From: SIG672 sp045605765
Lineage (GTDB): Bacteria; Bacillota; Clostridia; Oscillospirales; CAG-272
DNA length: 64,000 bases
Assembly (NCBI GenBank): GCA_045605765.1
Contig: JAZUQQ010000014.1
Location: 1 to 64,000 of the forward strand
Reading direction: 5' to 3'
Below, piece after piece: positions 33,009 through 42,623 of the stretch. The stretch's first letter is position 1. The number at the start of each line of letters is the position of its first letter. Both the position numbers and the translations under genes were made by a program. The notes under the pieces are model-generated. The model searched no databases. It was not told the origin of the DNA and worked only from the letters and a program-made list of their open reading frames with translations.

Positions 33009-33929
33009 ATGACTCATATACCGACTGAAAATGAAATCGGTTTAAGACTTGACGCTTTTGTGGCGGAACGCGAGGATATTACGCGTTCCGCCATTCAAAA
33101 ACTTATAGAAAAGGGAAACGTCAGAGTGAACGACGCTATCTCGAAAAAAAGCTACCGCATCGAGGCAGGCGACGTTATCGAGATAGATGTTCCCGAGCCT
33201 GAGGAAATATCGGTAAGTCCCGAGAATATTCCGCTTGACGTCGTTTACGAGGACGACGATCTTATAGTGGTGAATAAGCCGAAGGGAATGGTGGTCCACC
33301 CTGCTCCCGGGAATTATAGCGGAACGCTTGTAAACGCTCTGCTTTTTCACTGTAAGGGCTCTCTTTCGGGAATAAACGGAGAGATCCGTCCGGGTATAGT
33401 TCACCGTATCGACAAGGATACGAGCGGATTGCTCGTGGTTGCAAAAAACGACAAAGCCCACAATTCTCTTGCCGCTCAGATCAAGGAGCATAGCTGCGAG
33501 AGGACCTACGAGGCGATCGTTGTCGGCAATATGAAGGAAAGCTCGGGAAAGGTGGACGCTCCGATAGCGCGCCACCCGACAGACCGCAAAAAAATGGCGA
33601 TAATTGCCGGCGGCCGCGAGGCTGTCACACACTGGGAGGTCATAAGCTCCTACGAGGGATATACTCACTTGAGGCTTCGTCTTGAAACCGGAAGAACGCA
33701 TCAGATAAGAGTACATATGTCCTCGCTAGGTCATAGCGTGTTCTGCGACGAGGTCTACGGCGGACTCCATACAAAGACCGAAATAAACAACGCATCGAAA
33801 ATAAAAGGTCAGTGCCTGCACGCGCGCACGCTCGGCTTTACTCACCCGACGAGCGGAGAAAGACTTCGCTTTGAAAGTGATCTGCCCGAGTATTTCAGTA
33901 CGCTGCTTGGCAAGCTGACTCTTAAATAA
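33009..33929 (+). CDS. rluD: RluA/RluD-family pseudouridine synthase
   Basis: 306 residues. An N-terminal S4 domain (RLDAFVAEREDITRSAIQKL, GNVRVND) is followed by the catalytic domain with HRIDKDTSGLLVVAKN, the catalytic Asp being in RIDKDTSG, and by the RTHQIRVHMSSLGH motif. Family members convert uridines of 23S rRNA helix 69 or of tRNA to pseudouridine; whether this is RluD proper or a paralogue is not certain. It starts directly after the lspA stop, the usual lspA-rluD pairing. Confidence 0.9.
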   Translation: MTHIPTENEIGLRLDAFVAEREDITRSAIQKLIEKGNVRVNDAISKKSYRIEAGDVIEIDVPEPEEISVSPENIPLDVVYEDDDLIVVNKPKGMVVHPAPGNYSGTLVNALLFHCKGSLSGINGEIRPGIVHRIDKDTSGLLVVAKNDKAHNSLAAQIKEHSCERTYEAIVVGNMKESSGKVDAPIARHPTDRKKMAIIAGGREAVTHWEVISSYEGYTHLRLRLETGRTHQIRVHMSSLGHSVFCDEVYGGLHTKTEINNASKIKGQCLHARTLGFTHPTSGERLRFESDLPEYFSTLLGKLTLK

Positions 33930-33940
33930 CGGAAATAATT

Positions 33941-34714
33941 ATGAAAATAACCGACATTCACGCGCACTATGACGATGCCCGCTTTGAAAACGAGCGCGAC
34001 ACGCTTCTTTCCGAGCTTTTTTTGGGAGATGTCAGGACGGTCATAGGCGCAGCTACAAGCATAGAAAGCTGTAAAAATCAAATAGAGCTTGCAGAAAAAT
34101 TCAACGGATTTTACGCGTCTGTCGGAATTCACCCCGAAAACGCGAAAAACATCGAAGACATAGAAAATACGATAAGCGAGCTTGAAAAAATGCTTTCGCA
34201 CCCGAAGGCCGTTGCCATCGGCGAGATCGGGCTCGATTATTACTGGGAGGACTATCCCGACCGCGAGACGCAGAAGGCGTATTTCAGAGCCCAGATAGAG
34301 CTCGCTATGAAAACGGGATATCCGATAGTCGTTCACGACCGCGAGGCTCACGGAGACTGCCTTGAAATTGCGCGCGAGTACAAGGGTGTGCGCGGCGTTT
34401 TCCACAGTTTTAGCGGAAGCGCAGAGATGGCAAGGGAGCTTGTCGAGCTTGGATGGTATATCTCCTTTTCGGGAGTCGTGACCTTTAAAAACGCGCGTAA
34501 GACGGTCGAGGCGGCGCAGGTCGTGCCGATCGACAGAATTCTCACCGAAACGGACGCGCCCTATCTTACGCCGCACCCGTTCAGAGGCACGCGCAACAGC
34601 TCGCAGTACGTTTCGTATATCGTTGAAAAGCTCGCCGAAATAAAGGGTGTATCTCCCGATGAGATGGCAGAGCAGGTGGCAAAAAATGCAAAAGAACTGT
34701 TTTTGCTAACATAG
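33941..34714 (+). CDS. tatD: TatD-family metal-dependent hydrolase
   Basis: 257 residues. The amidohydrolase-like metal site is complete: DIHAHYDDARF, GEIGLDYYW, VHDREAHGD, GVFHSFSGS and TETDAPYLTPHP. TatD enzymes act as 3'-5' exonucleases or D-aminoacyl hydrolases; the substrate in this organism is not known. The start lies 11 bases after the rluD stop and the gene closes the cluster that starts with the HlyD-like gene. Confidence 0.92.
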   Translation: MKITDIHAHYDDARFENERDTLLSELFLGDVRTVIGAATSIESCKNQIELAEKFNGFYASVGIHPENAKNIEDIENTISELEKMLSHPKAVAIGEIGLDYYWEDYPDRETQKAYFRAQIELAMKTGYPIVVHDREAHGDCLEIAREYKGVRGVFHSFSGSAEMARELVELGWYISFSGVVTFKNARKTVEAAQVVPIDRILTETDAPYLTPHPFRGTRNSSQYVSYIVEKLAEIKGVSPDEMAEQVAKNAKELFLLT

Positions 34715-34723
34715 GCGCGCGTA

Positions 34724-34752
34724 TTGACAATTTACGACAAAAATGATATAAT
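34724..34752 (+). promoter_or_regulatory. Promoter of the topoisomerase B-subunit gene
   Basis: TTGACA (34724-34729), 17 bases, TATAAT (34747-34752), starting 10 bases after tatD. Confidence 0.8.
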
Positions 34753-34797
34753 TATTAGGATATAAACTGTAAAAAACACGGTAAGGAGAGAAAAGAC

Positions 34798-36786
34798 TTG
34801 GCTAAGAAAGAATACGGCGATCAGAGTATAACCTCGCTGAAAGGCGCTGATAGAGTAAGAAAGCGCCCTGCGGTAATTTTCGGCTCGGACGGACTTGACG
34901 GATGCGAGCACTCCTTCTTTGAAATACTCTCAAACTCGGTTGACGAGGCAAGAGAGGGACACGGAAACAAAATAATAACCACTGTGTTTAAGGATAAATC
35001 TATTGAGGTTGAAGACGAGGGACGAGGAGTTCCTATGGACTATAACGAGCGCGAGGGAAAATACAACTGGGAACTGGTTTACTGCGAGCTTTATGCAGGC
35101 GGCAAGTACGAGAACAATAAGAAAAACGCTTCCTACGAGTATTCGCTCGGACTTAACGGCGTAGGCGCGTGCGCTACGCAGTACGCTTCCGATTATATGG
35201 TAGTAAAGTCGCATAACGGCAAAAACTACTATGAGATGAACTTTAAAAAGGGCGAGCCTCAGGGTGAGCTTATAAAGAGAGAACTCAGACGTGGAGAGAA
35301 GAAGACGGGAACTATCATCAGATGGCGTCCCGATCTTGAAGTGTTTATGGACATAGACATTCCCTACGAGCATTACGCAGACGTTTTAGAGCGTCAGGCT
35401 GTCGTAAACGCGGGAGTGCACTTTGTACTCAGAATCGAGACTGATAAGGGCTTTGACGAAGAAGATTTCTTTTACGAGAACGGTGTTGCCGACCGCGTTG
35501 CTAAATTCGCGGGCGAAAAGGCTCTTACGATGCCTCATTTCATAAAGACTGAGACCGCAGGCAGAGACAGAGCAGACCTTGATGAGTACAAGCTCAAAAT
35601 GGAAGCCGCATTTTGCTTCTCCAACTATTCGCAAAATATCGAATATTATCACAATTCGAGCTGGCTCGAACACGGCGGATCGCCCGATAAGGCTACCAGA
35701 AGCGCGTTCGTCTACGCTATTGATAAATATATAAAGGATGCGGGGAAGTATAAGAAAAACGAGAGCAAGATAACCTTCTCGGACGTCGAGGACTGTCTTG
35801 TGCTTGTGACTAGCAGCTTTTCCACGCAAACGAGCTACGCCAACCAGACCAAGAAGGCGATCACCAATCAGTTTATCGCGACTGCAATGACCGATTTCTT
35901 CAAAAGGTCGCTCGAAATCTATTTTGCGGAAAATCCGGTAGATGCCGAGGCAATATCCTCTCAGGTGCTTCTCAACAAGCGCGCAAGAGAAACCGCCGAA
36001 ACGACGAAGCTTGACATAAAGAAAAAACTGAGCGGAAACACAGACGTTACCAACCGCGTTGAAAAATTCGTAAGCTGCCGCTCGAAGGATCCCGAAAGAA
36101 GGGAACTCTATATAGTTGAGGGTGATTCCGCGCTTTCATCGTGTAAGCTCGGACGTGACGCCGAATTTCAGGCTATAATTCCCGTAAGAGGTAAGACGCT
36201 CAACTGTCTGAAAAGCACCTACGATAAAATCTTCAAGAGCGAGATCATCGTCGATCTTCTGAAGGTTATCGGTTGCGGAGCTGAAATAAAGAGTAAGAGC
36301 AAAGAAGTCAGCTCGTTTGATCTTGACTCGCTCAAATGGAATAAGATAATTATCTGTACCGATGCCGACGAGGACGGATTCCAGATAAGAGCACTTATTC
36401 TGACTCTCTTTTACAGACTTCTCCCGACACTGCTTAAACTGGGAAAGGTCTATATAGCAGAGTCGCCGCTTTTCGAGATAACAACGAAGGACGATACCTA
36501 TTTCGCCTACGACGAGAAGGAAAAGGCAGATATTCTCAAAAAGCTTGAAGAGGAAAACAAAAAATACACCTTGCAGCGTTCAAAGGGACTTGGCGAAAAC
36601 GAGCCCGATATGATGTGGAAGACCACGATGAACCCTGCGAGCAGAAGGCTTATAAGAGTCTGCGAGGCGGATGCTGCCGAGACAGCAGAGCTTCTCGATA
36701 TTCTGCTTGGTGATAATCTTGCCGAAAGAAAGCGTTTTATTACCGAAAACGGAAGCAAGTACGTAAAAGATGCGGATATAAGCTAA
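34798..36786 (+). CDS. Divergent type II DNA topoisomerase B subunit (GyrB/ParE-like)
   Basis: 662 residues, TTG start after AAGGAG. The GHKL ATPase is recognisable (FEILSNSVDEAREG, EDEGRGVPMD, GLNGVGACATQY), followed by the transducer, then the Toprim domain (IVEGDSAL, TDADEDGFQIRALIL with the DxDxD metal site) and C-terminal SKGLGENEPDMMW. It is shorter and more divergent than typical GyrB or ParE; residues around the Toprim (EGDSALSSCKLGRD) differ from the usual AGGSAKQGRD. No A subunit gene is adjacent: tgt follows. It may be a ParE-like paralogue with its partner elsewhere or a third topoisomerase system of Clostridia. Confidence 0.85.
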   Translation: MAKKEYGDQSITSLKGADRVRKRPAVIFGSDGLDGCEHSFFEILSNSVDEAREGHGNKIITTVFKDKSIEVEDEGRGVPMDYNEREGKYNWELVYCELYAGGKYENNKKNASYEYSLGLNGVGACATQYASDYMVVKSHNGKNYYEMNFKKGEPQGELIKRELRRGEKKTGTIIRWRPDLEVFMDIDIPYEHYADVLERQAVVNAGVHFVLRIETDKGFDEEDFFYENGVADRVAKFAGEKALTMPHFIKTETAGRDRADLDEYKLKMEAAFCFSNYSQNIEYYHNSSWLEHGGSPDKATRSAFVYAIDKYIKDAGKYKKNESKITFSDVEDCLVLVTSSFSTQTSYANQTKKAITNQFIATAMTDFFKRSLEIYFAENPVDAEAISSQVLLNKRARETAETTKLDIKKKLSGNTDVTNRVEKFVSCRSKDPERRELYIVEGDSALSSCKLGRDAEFQAIIPVRGKTLNCLKSTYDKIFKSEIIVDLLKVIGCGAEIKSKSKEVSSFDLDSLKWNKIIICTDADEDGFQIRALILTLFYRLLPTLLKLGKVYIAESPLFEITTKDDTYFAYDEKEKADILKKLEEENKKYTLQRSKGLGENEPDMMWKTTMNPASRRLIRVCEADAAETAELLDILLGDNLAERKRFITENGSKYVKDADIS

Positions 36787-36823
36787 AAGAGCATAAATAC
36801 GATACCGAAAGAGAAAAATCAAA

Positions 36824-37954
36824 ATGTTTAAAGTTTTAAAAAACGAAGGAAGGGCAAGACGCGGTCATATGACGACTGTACACGGAGAAATCGAAACTCC
36901 TGTGTTTATGAACGTCGGTACCTGCGCGGCAATACGCGGCGGAGCATCGACCGACGATCTTCGCGATGTCAAATGTCAGGTCGAGCTTTCCAACACCTAC
37001 CATCTTCATATAAGACCGGGCGACGATCTTATCTACCGTCAGGGCGGACTTCATAAGTTTATGAATTGGGACAAGCCGATTCTTACCGATAGTGGCGGAT
37101 TTCAGGTGTTTTCGCTTGCAAAGCTCCGCAGAATAAAGGAAGAGGGCGTTTATTTCCAGTCGCATCTCGACGGAGCGCGTATATTCATGGGTCCTGAGCA
37201 GAGCATGCAGATACAGTCGAACCTCGCTTCGACTATCGCAATGGCGTTCGACGAATGTATCGCAAATCCCGCTGAATATAAATACGTTGAGCAGTCGATA
37301 GCAAGAACCACAAGATGGCTCGAGCGCTGCAAGGCGGAAATGGCGCGTCTTAACTCGCTTGACCGCACGATAAATAAGGAGCAGATGCTTTTCGGTATAA
37401 ATCAGGGAAGCACCTATGCCGACCTGCGAATACGTCATATGCAACAGATAGCCGAGCTTGATCTGCCCGGATACGCCATCGGCGGTCTTGCCGTCGGTGA
37501 AGAGGCGAGCGTGATGTACGAAACCATCGACGTCGTTGAGCCTTATATGCCCAAGGATAAGCCGAGATACTTAATGGGCGTCGGAACGCCCGTAAACATC
37601 CTTGAAGCAGTCCACAGAGGAGTGGATTTCTTTGACTGCGTTATGCCAAGCAGAAATGCAAGGCACGGAAATCTCTTTACGTGGCAGGGAAAGCTGACTC
37701 TTAAAAATGAAAAATTCAAAGAGGATAGCGGTCCTATATCCGAAGGCTGTACCTGTCCTGCCTGTCGAAGCTATTCGAGGGCCTATATACGTCATCTTTT
37801 AAAGGTTGATGAAATTCTCGGAATGCGACTCTGTGTGCTTCATAATCTTCATTTTTACAATGAGCTTATGCAAAAAATACGCGATGCGCTTGACGAGGGA
37901 AATTTTGAAGAGTTTTACAAAAAATACGTTGTTCAGCTCGACGAAAGAGTCTAA
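36824..37954 (+). CDS. tgt: Queuine/preQ1 tRNA-guanine transglycosylase
   Basis: 376 residues. It exchanges G34 for preQ1 in tRNAs with GUN anticodons. The substrate-binding DSGGFQVFSLA, the catalytic Asp region GVGTPVNILEAVHRGVDFFD, and the zinc ligands CTCPACRSY with a His some 26 residues on are present. The ATG is preceded only by a weak GAAAGAG. It lies 38 bases after the topoisomerase gene on the same strand, most likely in one transcript. With queA it indicates queuosine synthesis or salvage. Confidence 0.97.
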   Translation: MFKVLKNEGRARRGHMTTVHGEIETPVFMNVGTCAAIRGGASTDDLRDVKCQVELSNTYHLHIRPGDDLIYRQGGLHKFMNWDKPILTDSGGFQVFSLAKLRRIKEEGVYFQSHLDGARIFMGPEQSMQIQSNLASTIAMAFDECIANPAEYKYVEQSIARTTRWLERCKAEMARLNSLDRTINKEQMLFGINQGSTYADLRIRHMQQIAELDLPGYAIGGLAVGEEASVMYETIDVVEPYMPKDKPRYLMGVGTPVNILEAVHRGVDFFDCVMPSRNARHGNLFTWQGKLTLKNEKFKEDSGPISEGCTCPACRSYSRAYIRHLLKVDEILGMRLCVLHNLHFYNELMQKIRDALDEGNFEEFYKKYVVQLDERV

Positions 37955-38030
37955 AAAAGACGAATAATATAAGAGTTGCGTGTAAACAATATATTTGCCG
38001 CCTGAACTTTATACAAACGGGATGATTAAA

Positions 38031-38228
38031 ATGGACAAATATTCGTTTATTAACGGCAAAAAGAAGAATACCCCTAAAAAGCCTGCGGGTAATGACCAGT
38101 GGTCAAACGCAGAACTCAGATACTTCTGCCCGGAGCGTGAAAAAATTGACGCTCCCAAAGGAGGAGAAAACGTTCTTATCTCTCCGTTTCCCGAGAGCAG
38201 AAGATACGATTACGGTTTGAATTTTTAA
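38031..38228 (+). CDS. Small uncharacterised protein, 65 residues
   Basis: A short frame starting MDKYSFINGKKKN (an ATG three codons upstream at 38022 is an alternative). It is rich in Lys, Pro and Asn, with one Cys (RYFCPEREKID) and a C-terminus PESRRYDYGLNF. Codon use resembles its neighbours and it is followed by a terminator, which argues for a real gene. No family is recognised and the ribosome-binding site is weak. Confidence 0.45.
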   Translation: MDKYSFINGKKKNTPKKPAGNDQWSNAELRYFCPEREKIDAPKGGENVLISPFPESRRYDYGLNF

Positions 38229-38259
38229 ATTAACTAAACAATTCTTTGACTGTAAAATG

Positions 38260-38308
38260 ACCTTGCAAAAGTATGCGCCCACAGCGTGTGTTTGCAAGGT
38301 TGTTTTTT
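38260..38308 (+). terminator. Terminator after the 65-aa gene
   Basis: ACCTTGCAAA (38260-38269) pairs with TTTGCAAGGT (38291-38300), loop of 21 bases, then TTTTTT. Confidence 0.75.
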
Positions 38309-38309
38309 C

Positions 38310-38338
38310 TTGACATATCGGGGGATTTGTGATATACT
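38310..38338 (+). promoter_or_regulatory. Promoter of the 516-aa exported protein
   Basis: TTGACA (38310-38315), 17 bases, TATACT (38333-38338). Confidence 0.7.
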
Positions 38339-38364
38339 GTATAAAAAGTCAAAGGAGAATTACT

Positions 38365-39915
38365 ATGAAAAAACTTTTAATTGCTATTATCGTTGTCAGT
38401 GTTCTGGTCGTTGGCGCAATAGTGGGTGTGTCGGTGTATGCTAACTCGCCTAAGGTGATAGTTCGAAATTCTATGGGCAACGCCCTTGAAGATTTTATTG
38501 ACAGAAATGAAGTTGAGCCTGTTGTAAATATGCTTAAAAAGGGCTCGCTTGAAATCAGCGCGTCCTCCGAAATAGAGAATATGAAGGGCGAGCTTGGCGG
38601 AAAGATATATTTCGACAAAGAAGAGATCTATTTTGAAAACTTCTTCGTTGAAAGTGATAACATTGAAATAAGCGCAGATGCATATTTCGGACGCGACTAC
38701 GTCTACATAACAAATGAGGAGATACTCGACGGTACGTACGGCATAGTCCGCGGAGATCTTGCGGAAAGCTTTAAAAACTCGATATTTGCACTAGGAAGCG
38801 GAAGTCAGTACGAAATTCTCGATATCGAAACGTATAATACAATGGTAGATCTGCTTTCGGACATTGACAACGATGTCGATAAGGATCTGCAAAAGGATTA
38901 CGAAAAGCTTGTCAAAAAATACGCCAAATTCCTTATGAAAACCCTTGAAAAGCACGCGGAATACGAAAAGGAAAAGGACGACGTTAAGCTCGGCGGAGAG
39001 TTTAAGCGTGCAAGAGTTATTACCGTCTCGATAGACGAAAAGGCGCTTGCAAGCATCATTAAGGATATTTACGAAAAGATCGAGGACGACGACGATCTTG
39101 AAGATTTCGTTATCAAGTACGGAGAGTACATACTTTCTTATAACCGTTCCGATGTGGTTTCCGGTGATATAAATATCGAGGAAGAGTATGAGGATATGCT
39201 CGATAAATTCGAGCAGTTTGTCGAGGAAGAGCTTGATAAGGACAGTATCGAGGATACTCTCGGAGATTTCAAGGTGGAGTTTGATGTGGTTACCGCTACC
39301 GGCTCGTCAAAGCTTCTCCAAATATCCTGCACGTTAAAGAGCGAGGGTGCAAAGCAGGAGCTCTTCACTCTCGATTTCGGTAAGAAGGGTATCGCAAAGA
39401 CCGATCTTATCTCGCTCGATCTGCTCGACGGAAGAGTTATTATAGAGTACGAGGTAACCGAGAACACCTCTAAGGAATATATCGGAAAAATGACCGTTTC
39501 CACAAGCGACAGCGCGATGTACGCTTCGAGCGATAAAAACGAGTATGAGGTATTCAGACTTTCGATAGATAAAAAGAAAGACGAGTTCAAACTCATTATT
39601 CCGCTTGAAGAAGGCGAGTACGATGATATTATCGTTCGCGGTGACTTAATATCAAAGATCAAAAAGACCACTATTACTATAAATAAGATCGAGATCGGTG
39701 ACGAAGCCTTTGACGATTTCGAGATCAAGATCGTTATTGACGAAAAGGATTCTATGCCGAAGCCCGTGAAGAAGAACAAGGTTACAAACGTATTCTCTAT
39801 GAGCGAAAAGGACGTTGAAAACATCATCGGTAAAGCCGAGGAGGATCTCGGCGGACTCGAAGGAAGCCCTTTCCCGGATAGCTCGGACGACGATGACATC
39901 GGATTCGACTGGTAA
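38365..39915 (+). CDS. Uncharacterised exported or membrane-anchored protein, 516 residues
   Basis: The ATG at 38365 follows GGAG. The N-terminus (KKLLIAIIVVSVLVVGAIVG) is a signal anchor or signal peptide without lipobox. The mature part is strongly acidic, with repeated clusters of Asp/Glu, a Lys/Glu-rich helical middle (about 165-215) and beta-rich segments (FKVEFDVVTATGSSKLLQIS). The C-terminal tail ends in a Ser/Asp run (SSDDDDIGFDW). It may belong to one of the clostridial DUF families of outer-face proteins (for example DUF6583), which I cannot verify. It has its own promoter and terminator and probably acts outside the membrane. Confidence 0.75.
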   Translation: MKKLLIAIIVVSVLVVGAIVGVSVYANSPKVIVRNSMGNALEDFIDRNEVEPVVNMLKKGSLEISASSEIENMKGELGGKIYFDKEEIYFENFFVESDNIEISADAYFGRDYVYITNEEILDGTYGIVRGDLAESFKNSIFALGSGSQYEILDIETYNTMVDLLSDIDNDVDKDLQKDYEKLVKKYAKFLMKTLEKHAEYEKEKDDVKLGGEFKRARVITVSIDEKALASIIKDIYEKIEDDDDLEDFVIKYGEYILSYNRSDVVSGDINIEEEYEDMLDKFEQFVEEELDKDSIEDTLGDFKVEFDVVTATGSSKLLQISCTLKSEGAKQELFTLDFGKKGIAKTDLISLDLLDGRVIIEYEVTENTSKEYIGKMTVSTSDSAMYASSDKNEYEVFRLSIDKKKDEFKLIIPLEEGEYDDIIVRGDLISKIKKTTITINKIEIGDEAFDDFEIKIVIDEKDSMPKPVKKNKVTNVFSMSEKDVENIIGKAEEDLGGLEGSPFPDSSDDDDIGFDW

Positions 39916-39920
39916 AATAA

Positions 39921-39950
39921 AACTGCAAGGATTTTTCCTTGCAGTTTTTT
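39921..39950. terminator. Bidirectional terminator between the 516-aa protein gene and yebC
   Basis: AACTGCAAGG (39921-39930) pairs with CCTTGCAGTT around a TTTTT-containing loop, followed by a T run. Confidence 0.8.
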
Positions 39951-39968
39951 ATCTTTATACAAATTATC

Positions 39969-40700
39969 TTATTCGTCGGCGTTTTCCCAGTTGTGGTAAA
40001 TATCCTGAACATCGTCGTGCTCTTCGAGAGTCTGAATAAGAAGGTTCATCTTCTTGATGTCGTCCTCGTCTGTGAGTGAGATGTAGGACGAAGGGATCTT
40101 GTCCTCTTCTGCCGAAACGATGGTGTAGCCTGCCGCTTCGAGAGTCTCCTTTACTGCCGTAAGATCTGAGGGCTCAGTGCTTATCTCGAATACGTCGTCG
40201 CTCAAAACGAAGTCGGTAGCGCCTGCTTCGAGAGCAGCGTCCATAAGAGCCTCCTCGTCGATGCTGCCGTCGTTCTCTATAACGATTATTCCGGTATCGG
40301 TGAACATATAGGAAACGCAACCGGTCTGTCCAAGATTTCCGCCGTATTTGTCGAAGAAATGACGAACGTCGCCTGCAGTACGGTTGCGATTGTCGGTAGC
40401 GGTCGTTACGATAACTGCGATACCCGACGGTCCATAGCCCTCGTAAACGATCTCCTCGTAGTTTGCCGCGTCCGCAGAGGTCGCCTTGTCGATTATTCTC
40501 TTGATGTTGTCGTTAGGCACATTAAGACTCTTTGCCTTTGCGATAAGGTCGCGGAGCTTGCCGTTGACCGCAGGATCTGCGCCGCCCGCTCTGATAGCGA
40601 TAGCCATTTCCTTACCTATTTTTGTAAAGACCTTTGCTTTCTGTGCGTCGGTCTTTTCTTTTTTGTGCTTGATGTTACTCCATTTGCTATGTCCTGACAT
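39969..40700 (-). CDS. yebC: YebC/PmpR-family protein
   Basis: 243 residues with the invariant start MSGHSKWSNIKHKK and YEGYGPSGIAVIVTTATDNR, GNLGQTGCVSYMF and the acidic C-terminal part. The family was described as transcriptional regulators, and more recently YebC proteins were tied to ribosome stalling at difficult sequences. It lies 19 bases downstream of argS on the same strand and is probably cotranscribed. Confidence 0.95.
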   Translation of the reverse strand: MSGHSKWSNIKHKKEKTDAQKAKVFTKIGKEMAIAIRAGGADPAVNGKLRDLIAKAKSLNVPNDNIKRIIDKATSADAANYEEIVYEGYGPSGIAVIVTTATDNRNRTAGDVRHFFDKYGGNLGQTGCVSYMFTDTGIIVIENDGSIDEEALMDAALEAGATDFVLSDDVFEISTEPSDLTAVKETLEAAGYTIVSAEEDKIPSSYISLTDEDDIKKMNLLIQTLEEHDDVQDIYHNWENADE

Positions 40701-40719
40701 GAATTTATATCTCCTTTAA

Positions 40720-42426
40720 TTATATCTTACGGGGTGTTTTAAGACAGATGAGGCTGAGCGCTCTGCCGAGGACGTGATTTACCGCCTCGGTTATCTTGAT
40801 ACGCGATGCGCGCACAGCTCCGTCCTCTGCCGAGTTTATCGGGCATGAGTGATAGAAGCGGTTGAATGCCGTACATACGTCAAGAATGTAGCGCGTGATA
40901 TACGATGGCTCATATTCGTGGGTCGCTCTGAGAACTGTCTCGGGGAAACGTGCGAGCACTTTGAGCATGGACGCCTCTTCGGGGGCGCTGATCTTTGTCT
41001 CTTTGCCGATTTCGGCGTTTTCAGCCTTGGCAAGAAGTGAGCAGGTACGCGCGTAGGTGTACTGCGCGTAAGGACCCGTGTTGCCCTCGAACGAGAGAGC
41101 GTCCTCCATATTGAAGTTTATATCCTTGATTATCGTGTTGAGAAGATAATAGAATACGATGGCTCCAACACCGACTGCCTCTGCGGTTTCGTCCTTGTTT
41201 TCAAGGTCGGGGCTCTTTTCGTCGATTATCTCGCGTACCTTGTCAATAGCGCTTGCAAAGAGGTCGCGCAGAAGAATCACATTACCCGTTCTGGTTGCGA
41301 GCTTTGCTCCGCCGATGCTGACAGTACCGTAAGGAACGTGAACGAGATCCTTCGCCCAGTCGTATCCCATAAGCTCGACTACCTTGAACCACTGTGCAAA
41401 GTGGAGGCTCTGTCCTGCCGAGGTTACGTAGATCACCTTATCGAAGTCGTAGGTTTCTTTTCTGTAAACCGCCGCCGCAATGTCACGGGTCGGATAAAGT
41501 GTCGAGCCGTCGCGTTTGAGTATAAGGCAGGGAGGCATATTGTAGTCCGAAAGATCTACGATAGATGCTCCGTCGTCTATTTTGAGGAGTCCTTTTTCGC
41601 GTATCTTTTCGACCTGCGGCATCATTTTGTCGCTATAAAACGCCTCGCCCTTATACGAGTCGAACTCGATTCCCAGCTGAGTGTAGGTCTTTTTGTATTC
41701 TGCTATCGAGATGTCGATGAACCATTTCCAAAGCTCGGTATTGTTTTTGTCGCCAAGCTCGAGCTTGTGAAATTCTTCTCTTGCGCGGTCGTTGAGAGAT
41801 GCGTCCTTTTCTGCTTCCTCATGGAATTTGACGTAAAGCGAAACGAGCGCGTCGATACCGCCGTTTTCGATCTCGTCGCGGTTTCCCCAAAGATTAAACG
41901 CGGTGATAAGCTTACCGAACTGTGTTCCCCAGTCGCCGAGATGGTTGATTCCCACGCAGTCGTATCCGCAGAAGGTGTGGAGAAGCTTTAGAGAATGCCC
42001 TATAACCGTCGTGCCGAGGTGTCCGATGTGGAAGGGCTTTGCGACGTTAGGGGAAGAGTAGTCTAGAACTACGGTCTTGCCTCTGCCCTCGTCAGAGCTT
42101 CCGTACATATCCTTCTTTTCGAGAATCTCGGGAAGTAGTGTTTTTGCAAGATAGTCGTCCGATATAAAGAAATTAAGGTATCCCTTTACCGCCTCGATCT
42201 TTGCAATTTCCTCGATCTCAAGCTTCAAGGCGAGCTCCTCTGCAATCATAACAGGAGATTTGCGGAGCAGCTTTGCAAACTTGAAACAGGGAAGCGCGAG
42301 GTCGCCCATAGTATGGTCGGGCGGATATTCAAGCGAGGTTACGACGTCGGTATAGATACCCTCATACGAGTCAAACGCAATAGCCTCTGCGAGTTTTTTT
42401 GCTATGTTAGCTTTTAAATTCTGCAT
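40720..42426 (-). CDS. argS: Arginyl-tRNA synthetase
   Basis: 568 residues, normal size. The N-terminal tRNA-binding domain is followed by the HIGH region SSPNVAKPFHIGHLG, LGDWGTQFGKL, and the catalytic strand WFKVVELMGYDWAKDLVHV; the class lacks a standard KMSKS, and here the loop reads ATRTGNVILL. The C-terminal DALR domain contains NTGPYAQYTYARTCSLL. It charges tRNA-Arg. A promoter lies about 52 bases upstream. No T-box or other leader is seen. Confidence 0.97.
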   Translation of the reverse strand: MQNLKANIAKKLAEAIAFDSYEGIYTDVVTSLEYPPDHTMGDLALPCFKFAKLLRKSPVMIAEELALKLEIEEIAKIEAVKGYLNFFISDDYLAKTLLPEILEKKDMYGSSDEGRGKTVVLDYSSPNVAKPFHIGHLGTTVIGHSLKLLHTFCGYDCVGINHLGDWGTQFGKLITAFNLWGNRDEIENGGIDALVSLYVKFHEEAEKDASLNDRAREEFHKLELGDKNNTELWKWFIDISIAEYKKTYTQLGIEFDSYKGEAFYSDKMMPQVEKIREKGLLKIDDGASIVDLSDYNMPPCLILKRDGSTLYPTRDIAAAVYRKETYDFDKVIYVTSAGQSLHFAQWFKVVELMGYDWAKDLVHVPYGTVSIGGAKLATRTGNVILLRDLFASAIDKVREIIDEKSPDLENKDETAEAVGVGAIVFYYLLNTIIKDINFNMEDALSFEGNTGPYAQYTYARTCSLLAKAENAEIGKETKISAPEEASMLKVLARFPETVLRATHEYEPSYITRYILDVCTAFNRFYHSCPINSAEDGAVRASRIKITEAVNHVLGRALSLICLKTPRKI

Positions 42427-42478
42427 TTTTATCTTTCCTTAAAACTGTATTTTATATAAGATCATCATAATTCATTAT

Positions 42479-42507
42479 ATTATATCACGAAAAAAAACTA
42501 TATTCAA
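42479..42507 (-). promoter_or_regulatory. Promoter of argS-yebC
   Basis: On the minus strand TTGAAT, 17 bases, TATAAT. Confidence 0.65.
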
Positions 42508-42588
42508 TAGTCAAATGGCAAGAAAATGAGATAAAACGAGGCTTTTTTTCATAACAAAGATATATTTTTGCAAAAATCCAGCTAGGAC

Positions 42589-42617
42589 TTGACAAAACAG
42601 ATCGGATACGGTATAAT
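42589..42617 (+). promoter_or_regulatory. Promoter of the second CorC-family gene
   Basis: TTGACA (42589-42594), 17 bases, TATAAT (42612-42617). It starts a leader of about 215 bases. Confidence 0.85.
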
Positions 42618-42623
42618 GTCCTC

